Source of the DNA: Clostridia bacterium
GTDB taxonomy: Bacteria > Bacillota_A > Clostridia > Peptostreptococcales > JAAYPU01
Assembly: GCA_022360735.1 (NCBI GenBank)
Contig: JAKSCF010000227.1
Location: 1-8,890 of the forward strand
Direction: 5' to 3'
Length of the DNA: 8,890 nucleotides
Below the pieces are notes generated by a model. It was not told the DNA's origin. It worked only from the letters and a program-made list of their open reading frames with translations, and made no database searches. The position numbers and the translations under genes were made by a program. Positions 4,967-8,890 of the stretch are shown here, piece after piece. Position 1 is the first letter of the stretch. Each line of letters starts with the position of its first letter.

Positions 4967-7321
4967 CTATCTTACAGGGCAAGCACCGCCTTCGCATCCG
5001 TCGTTTCCAATATCATATTGAATTTCTTCCTTTTCATATTTACTAATTAATGATGGAATAAATGGTTTCATATTCTTGACTCTGGCATTGTATGCTTTTT
5101 CATCGATAGCTTCAAAAGGAAGCAATTCATAAAAATTGTCATCCAATGATAAGAAAGTTAACGCTACTACTTCATCCCAGTTATCCCAAACCCATTGTTC
5201 AACTTCTTCCCACTCATGCTCTCTTACATGAACTGTTATAGAACAATTATGGTCGGCATAATGGGTCATAAACATTTTATAAATATTCAACTGCTCTATG
5301 GCAGAAATATCATTTTTTGTCTTTCCCTCAGGGACTTTAACCGGAAATTCAACTACTTTAGTGACACAAGTTTCTTTGTCCTGTCCTATTTCCGGTAAAA
5401 CTGGATATCCTAACTCTTCACATACCTTTGCTAAAGGGTCGTCACTGCTTATCCTGATACGTCTAACAAAATATGGCGAATGAGAGTAGTGAACACCACT
5501 GGATACAACCGGTAAAAGACTTAACGTTCCTTCAGGCTTTACGGTTGTGACTAACAAAGGTTCCCCTTGTCCCAATTCTTTTGCATAATGGCTTGAAGCA
5601 TCTTTCCCTGCTTTTCTTAAATCCTTCAGTAAGGCTACCTGCTCTTCATTGGTCATATTCGTAGCATTCACCATGTCCTGCCATCCTGTTAATGAGCAGC
5701 CAAGCAGCTTATCTCTTTGTTGTGTTTCATTCCATTCCGGTATTTCAAGCTCTGTACATGTCATCCTGTAACCTGCCCTTGAAGATAACCTTTGGGCTTC
5801 AAGAAGCTTTGAACGATCTAATTTACCCTCTTCATTAACAAAAGCCATTACATTAATAGTCGTTAAGTTGCATAGACCTTTTGAATCCAATAGTATCTCA
5901 GCGCATGGATTAACCCCATTAAAATTAGGGCGTCTCTTTAAACCGGCTTCTTCATTAACCCATCCCGGCTCTCCCGAATATCTCATTTGCTCAATATGCC
6001 AATGAAACTGCGCTCTGGATGGCTTCTCTCTATAATAGATGGAATTGTTACTCATTTGCCTATGTGCAATGTCTTGGTCAATGACCCAGTTTTCATCTAC
6101 TTTCTTATATAGATTTGATTTTGCTTGGATGGCTTCTTTATCGTCTGAATCCAGTAATATGATTTCAGCCGTTCTTCTCACACCGCCCACTACAACATTC
6201 TCTCCAATGATATTAGCAATATCTAAACAATCTATTGGTCTTAATTTGATCTTCTCATGCATCCCCAAAAGTTGTGCTTTTTTTATAACCATATCTATTT
6301 TCAAAAACATATTTTTCATGCTGGTATGCCCGCTGGCCGTACCGCCAAAAGTCTTAAGCTTTTCGCCTTTTGGCCTTACGCTATCATAATTCAATATAAC
6401 CGTATTGATTTTCCGATATTCATTACTGTATAAAACCTTTATATAATAATCCAAGGACTGAACCCAGCCTTCTTTACTGTCTCCAATAGTAATTTTAACA
6501 GTATCATTATGCATAAATTCTAATGAAGTATTTTCTTGTCTTTGGTCAATGGGAACCGGTGTATAGAATTCATGTATCAGCTCTACATTGGCTCTCAGCA
6601 TTGGTAACCTTGCTACATCAGATTTTAATATTCGAATTCCTACTCCTGAACCTACCATCAGTAAATAAAAAACGTCTCTAAATGAAGAAAAGTTGTCTAT
6701 CACCTGAAAAGAACAATTGTAGTTGGACATAGGATAATGCTTAGATACATCTGTACTCCCTACCCAAAGGGTTCTTCCGGAAAGGAATTGTTTTAGCTCA
6801 AAAACATTATGATATAATCTTTCAGCTTCCTCTTTAGAAGTCGGAACAAGACTACAGTTATATTCCACAGCTCTTCTTACAGTCTCCCACCAGTACTCTC
6901 TTCTTTTTTCATCCTCAAGCCACCTTGAATAAGTTCGATAATATACAAAACTACCCAGCTGATCCATGGGAACTTTACGGTGTTTATATTTGCTGATAAA
7001 TTCATCTGTTAAAATTCTTCCATCACGTCTCTTTCTGGCATCTCTTGTCTTATCTCTTTCATATCTATAGATAATAAACTTTTTGGCAACATCTGTTCTG
7101 TTACTTTGCATTAAATAATCTTCCACTATATCTTGTACTTCCTCAACATTTATTTGACTACCCTTTTCTTTTTTTATACTTTTTTCTATCTTGTCAGCAA
7201 TTTCGTCTACAAGTTTTTGATCCATGCCCTTTTTGGTCTCAAACATAGCATTTTTAATAGCATTTTTAATTTTTTCTACATTAAAATTGACTTGTGCTCC
7301 GTCTCTTTTAATTACCTTCAT
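4967..7321 (-). CDS. Adenosylcobalamin-dependent ribonucleoside-triphosphate reductase (class II RNR)
   Basis: A 784-residue class II ribonucleotide reductase that makes dNTPs from NTPs with a B12-generated thiyl radical and so needs neither oxygen nor a second subunit. The catalytic cysteines follow the spacing of the Lactobacillus leichmannii enzyme. C203 (NYNCSF) and C484 (GLCNLTT) would be the substrate-reducing pair. C473 in NPCAEILL would carry the thiyl radical, 11 residues before C484, with N471 and E475 beside it. C776 and C781 in CEGGAC near the C-terminus would be the swinging disulfide shuttle. Unlike the Lactobacillus enzyme it begins with an ATP-cone (residues 1-90, MKVIKRDGAQVNF), which suggests dATP feedback control of overall activity. 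FGGTASGH (325-332) and VGSGVGIR (223-230) are further family motifs. The frame is open 20 codons further upstream, but the ATG at 7319-7321 is chosen because GGAGG lies 7 bases before it and the ATP-cone begins at once. Paired NrdR-box-like sites lie in the promoter. No strong terminator hairpin is seen after the stop, only an AT-rich tract. Confidence 0.95.
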   Translation of the reverse strand: MKVIKRDGAQVNFNVEKIKNAIKNAMFETKKGMDQKLVDEIADKIEKSIKKEKGSQINVEEVQDIVEDYLMQSNRTDVAKKFIIYRYERDKTRDARKRRDGRILTDEFISKYKHRKVPMDQLGSFVYYRTYSRWLEDEKRREYWWETVRRAVEYNCSLVPTSKEEAERLYHNVFELKQFLSGRTLWVGSTDVSKHYPMSNYNCSFQVIDNFSSFRDVFYLLMVGSGVGIRILKSDVARLPMLRANVELIHEFYTPVPIDQRQENTSLEFMHNDTVKITIGDSKEGWVQSLDYYIKVLYSNEYRKINTVILNYDSVRPKGEKLKTFGGTASGHTSMKNMFLKIDMVIKKAQLLGMHEKIKLRPIDCLDIANIIGENVVVGGVRRTAEIILLDSDDKEAIQAKSNLYKKVDENWVIDQDIAHRQMSNNSIYYREKPSRAQFHWHIEQMRYSGEPGWVNEEAGLKRRPNFNGVNPCAEILLDSKGLCNLTTINVMAFVNEEGKLDRSKLLEAQRLSSRAGYRMTCTELEIPEWNETQQRDKLLGCSLTGWQDMVNATNMTNEEQVALLKDLRKAGKDASSHYAKELGQGEPLLVTTVKPEGTLSLLPVVSSGVHYSHSPYFVRRIRISSDDPLAKVCEELGYPVLPEIGQDKETCVTKVVEFPVKVPEGKTKNDISAIEQLNIYKMFMTHYADHNCSITVHVREHEWEEVEQWVWDNWDEVVALTFLSLDDNFYELLPFEAIDEKAYNARVKNMKPFIPSLISKYEKEEIQYDIGNDGCEGGACPVR

Positions 7322-7331
7322 TATATGATTT

Positions 7332-7347
7332 CCTCCGTATATAGTAA
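7332..7347 (-). promoter_or_regulatory. NrdR box 2 (proximal), overlapping the Shine-Dalgarno
   Basis: On the minus strand this reads TTACTATATACGGAGG, about 10 of 16 matches to the NrdR consensus aCaCwAtATaTwGtgt, with the left half and centre conserved. It starts exactly 31 bp from box 1, the roughly three-turn spacing usual for NrdR box pairs, and its right end is the GGAGG of the reductase gene. Taken alone it is a weak match; the spacing supports it. Confidence 0.6.
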
Positions 7348-7362
7348 GTGAATTATGTTGGT

Positions 7363-7378
7363 GTACTATATATAGTAT
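7363..7378 (-). promoter_or_regulatory. NrdR box 1 (distal), overlapping the -10 element
   Basis: ATACTATATATAGTAC on the minus strand is close to palindromic and matches about 13 of 16 positions of the NrdR box consensus. NrdR is the ATP-cone and zinc-ribbon repressor of bacterial ribonucleotide reductase genes. The site covers the -10 hexamer of the reductase promoter, which fits repression by blocking RNA polymerase. Confidence 0.8.
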
Positions 7379-7400
7379 CACTCTCCATAATCATCGTCAA
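7372..7400 (-). promoter_or_regulatory. Sigma-A-type promoter of the ribonucleotide reductase gene
   Basis: On the minus strand TTGACG (7395-7400) and TACTAT (7372-7377) are 17 bp apart, 5 of 6 and 4 of 6 to consensus. The -10 lies inside NrdR box 1. The predicted leader to the ATG is only about 45 bases, too short to hold a cobalamin riboswitch. Confidence 0.65.
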
Positions 7401-7486
7401 TAGATTTACTGTAATTATTGTGCATAGTTCTATCTATTTTAAGCACATAATAAACACTAATTTAATGAATATAACAAAATAATATA
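7401..7486. other. Core of the divergent intergenic region
   Basis: This AT-rich stretch separates the -35 elements of the two divergent promoters (reductase to the left, aconitase to the right). I see no open reading frame with a ribosome binding site, no T-tailed hairpin and no RNA gene in it. It may hold further regulator sites. Confidence 0.5.
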
Positions 7487-7515
7487 TTGACATTAAAAGG
7501 GTAAAATCGTAAAAT
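7487..7515 (+). promoter_or_regulatory. Strong sigma-A promoter of the aconitase gene
   Basis: A perfect TTGACA (7487-7492) and a 5-of-6 TAAAAT (7510-7515) are separated by the ideal 17 bp. The predicted start is near 7521-7523, giving a leader of about 35 bases before the ATG at 7556. Confidence 0.85.
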
Positions 7516-7536
7516 TGTATACATAAATACAATTTT
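7511..7536. promoter_or_regulatory. Operator-like perfect inverted repeat over the aconitase promoter -10 and start
   Basis: AAAATTGTAT (7511-7520) and its exact complement ATACAATTTT (7527-7536) flank a 6-nt centre, ACATAA. The dyad overlaps the -10 hexamer and the predicted transcription start, a position typical of repressor binding. No T-tract after it supports a terminator, and the loop would lie at the very start of the transcript. The regulator is unknown. Confidence 0.5.
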
Positions 7537-7555
7537 CAGAGTTGGAGGTACTTTA

Positions 7556-8890
7556 ATGGGAAAAAGTTTAGCGTACAAGATTTTAGAAAGTCATCTTGTA
7601 GAAGGTAGTTTAACTCCCGGTAATGAAATTACAATTAAAATGGACCAAACCCTTACACAAGATTCAACGGGTACTATGGTTTATTTACAGCTGGAAGCTA
7701 TGGATGTTGAAAAAATTAAAACAGAACTTTCTGTTGCTTATATCGACCACAATACTCTTCAGGCTGGTTTTGAAAATGCAGATGACCATGCATTTATAAA
7801 AAGTATCGCTCAAAGACACGGTGTTCTTTATTCAAAGCCGGGCAATGGTATATGCCATCAGTTACATCTTGAAAACTATGGCAAACCAGGCAAAACCCTA
7901 TTAGGATCAGACAGCCATACACCAACAGGCGGCGGTCTTGGTATGATTGCTATTGGAGCAGGCGGATTGGATGTTGCAGTGGCTATGGCAAAAGGTACAT
8001 ACAGCTTAACAGTGCCCAAAGTCATTAATGTAAAGCTTACAGGAGCGTTAAAGCCTTGGGTATCTGCCAAGGACGTTATCCTTTACGTATTGCAACAATT
8101 AAGCGTTAAAGGCGGTGTGGGTAAAATTGTTGAGTATACCGGAGAGGGTGTTAAAACACTTTCTGTTACAGATCGCGCTACCATTACAAATATGGGTGCG
8201 GAGTTAGGTGCTACCACCTCCATTTTTCCAAGTGATGAAAACACACAAGCTTACCTGGCTTCCCAAGGAAGAGCGGATGATTTTATCGCATTATCTGCGG
8301 ATGAAGATGCAAAATATGACGAAGTCCTTGAGGTAAGTCTATCAGAATTAGAACCTTTGGCAGCTATGCCTCACAGCCCTGATAATGTGGACAGCATTAA
8401 ACATATTGGACCGATTAAAGTCGATCAAGTCGCCATAGGAAGCTGCACAAACTCTTCTTATACAGACCTAATGAAAGTTGCAGCTATCCTTAAAGGAAAA
8501 AAAGTCCATCCAGATGTCAGCTTAGTCATATCACCCGGATCTAGTAAAATTATGAGTAAAATGGCTCAAAATGGTGCTCTTGCCCATATGATTGATGCCG
8601 GTGCTCGTATTATTGAAAATGCATGCGGCCCATGTATTGGTATGGGACAGTCTCCTAAATCCGGTGCTGTTTCTCTTAGAACCTTTAATCGAAATTTTAA
8701 AGGTAGAAGCGGTACTGCAGATGCGGACGTTTATTTGGTAAGTCCTGAAACAGCAGCTATATCAGCAGTAGCAGGTGTACTATCTGATGGTCGCGAATAC
8801 AGTGATCTTCCTGTAATAGCAGACGAAGATTTCATTTTCAATGATAATTTTGTGATTTATCCTGACGATAGAAGTAAAAGTGAAATTCCA
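7556..8890 (+). CDS. Aconitate hydratase, Aquifex type (3' truncated by window edge)
   Basis: The first 445 codons of an aconitase, which isomerises citrate to isocitrate with a [4Fe-4S] cluster. The frame is open from ATG at 7556 to the last base with no stop. The family is usually about 640 residues, so roughly the last third, including the swivel domain, is missing. GGAGG at 7544-7548 lies 7 bases before the ATG. The N-terminus reads MGKSLAYKILESHLV, followed by substrate-site motifs MDQTLTQDSTGT, CHQLHLE and LGSDSHTPTGGGLG (D119, S120, H121). The cluster ligands are C297 (GSCTNSSYTD), C357 and C360 (NACGPCIGMG), all intact. The visible end (DDRSKSEIP) matches the linker to the swivel domain. 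The length and motif order fit the single-chain Aquifex-type aconitase better than a two-subunit isopropylmalate dehydratase, but a homoaconitase-like substrate is not excluded. In anaerobes the enzyme usually feeds 2-oxoglutarate and glutamate synthesis through the oxidative branch of the citric acid cycle. Citrate synthase or isocitrate dehydrogenase may follow beyond the window. Confidence 0.94.
   Translation, partial: MGKSLAYKILESHLVEGSLTPGNEITIKMDQTLTQDSTGTMVYLQLEAMDVEKIKTELSVAYIDHNTLQAGFENADDHAFIKSIAQRHGVLYSKPGNGICHQLHLENYGKPGKTLLGSDSHTPTGGGLGMIAIGAGGLDVAVAMAKGTYSLTVPKVINVKLTGALKPWVSAKDVILYVLQQLSVKGGVGKIVEYTGEGVKTLSVTDRATITNMGAELGATTSIFPSDENTQAYLASQGRADDFIALSADEDAKYDEVLEVSLSELEPLAAMPHSPDNVDSIKHIGPIKVDQVAIGSCTNSSYTDLMKVAAILKGKKVHPDVSLVISPGSSKIMSKMAQNGALAHMIDAGARIIENACGPCIGMGQSPKSGAVSLRTFNRNFKGRSGTADADVYLVSPETAAISAVAGVLSDGREYSDLPVIADEDFIFNDNFVIYPDDRSKSEIP

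Noticed and set aside
6039..6389. 116-codon plus-strand frame inside the ribonucleotide reductase gene
   Set aside because: It is antisense to a highly conserved catalytic region with no ribosome binding site, so it is a shadow frame.
7322..7381. 20-codon N-terminal extension of the ribonucleotide reductase
   Set aside because: The extension would read through the promoter -10 and both NrdR-like boxes. The internal ATG has a good GGAGG and begins the ATP-cone directly.
7322..7400. Cobalamin riboswitch upstream of the B12-dependent reductase
   Set aside because: The predicted leader is about 45 bases, far shorter than a cobalamin riboswitch, and I see no B12-box-like sequence or multi-stem architecture.
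7531..7545. CodY-box-like AATTTTCAGAGTTGG before the aconitase gene
   Set aside because: The left ten bases fit AATTTTCWGA, but the right half fails (10 of 15). The match is explained in part by the perfect inverted repeat that ends there.
7876..8070. 64-codon minus-strand frame within the aconitase gene
   Set aside because: It is antisense to the conserved DSHTPTGGG region, and its composition reflects the complement of glycine- and alanine-rich codons.
1..8890. Mobile elements, CRISPR arrays, tRNA or rRNA genes
   Set aside because: I found no transposase or integrase motifs, no regularly spaced direct repeats and no cloverleaf- or rRNA-like stretches on either strand.

Overview
The window looks like chromosomal DNA from a low-GC, anaerobic or microaerophilic member of the Clostridia. 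The evidence is an AT-rich base composition, strong GGAGG ribosome binding sites, a TTG start, a reverse rubrerythrin, a B12-dependent ribonucleotide reductase and an Aquifex-type aconitase. I cannot name a genus. I see no transposase, integrase, phage gene, CRISPR array, tRNA or rRNA, so this reads as ordinary core and near-core genome with one small pocket of unknown genes.

Layout from left to right. The 3' end of a sensor histidine kinase gene (+) enters from the left edge and meets a convergent FGGY-family sugar kinase gene (-) at a shared bidirectional terminator. Six minus-strand genes then occupy about 705-7321. Read in the direction of transcription (right to left) they are: a class II ribonucleoside-triphosphate reductase, a reverse rubrerythrin with its own terminator, a four-helix small membrane protein, two paralogous 207-residue acidic proteins of unknown function, and the FGGY kinase. 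The hairpins and promoter-like sites between them indicate several short transcription units rather than one operon. At the right a divergent intergenic region (7322-7555) carries the reductase promoter on the minus strand and a near-consensus promoter on the plus strand. The plus-strand promoter drives an aconitase gene that runs off the window after 445 codons.

The strongest regulatory signal lies upstream of the reductase. Two NrdR-box-like sequences are spaced exactly 31 bp; one covers the -10 element and the other covers the Shine-Dalgarno sequence. The aconitase promoter has a perfect 10-bp inverted repeat covering its -10 and start region. A 9-bp inverted repeat containing a TGTCGAA (Spo0A-box-like) heptamer sits upstream of the membrane protein gene.

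The least explained part is 2317-4080: two divergent tandem paralogs plus a membrane protein. The paralogs have equal length after start correction and matching central motifs, but different acidic tails. I do not recognise the family. No complete novel defence or biosynthetic system is visible here.
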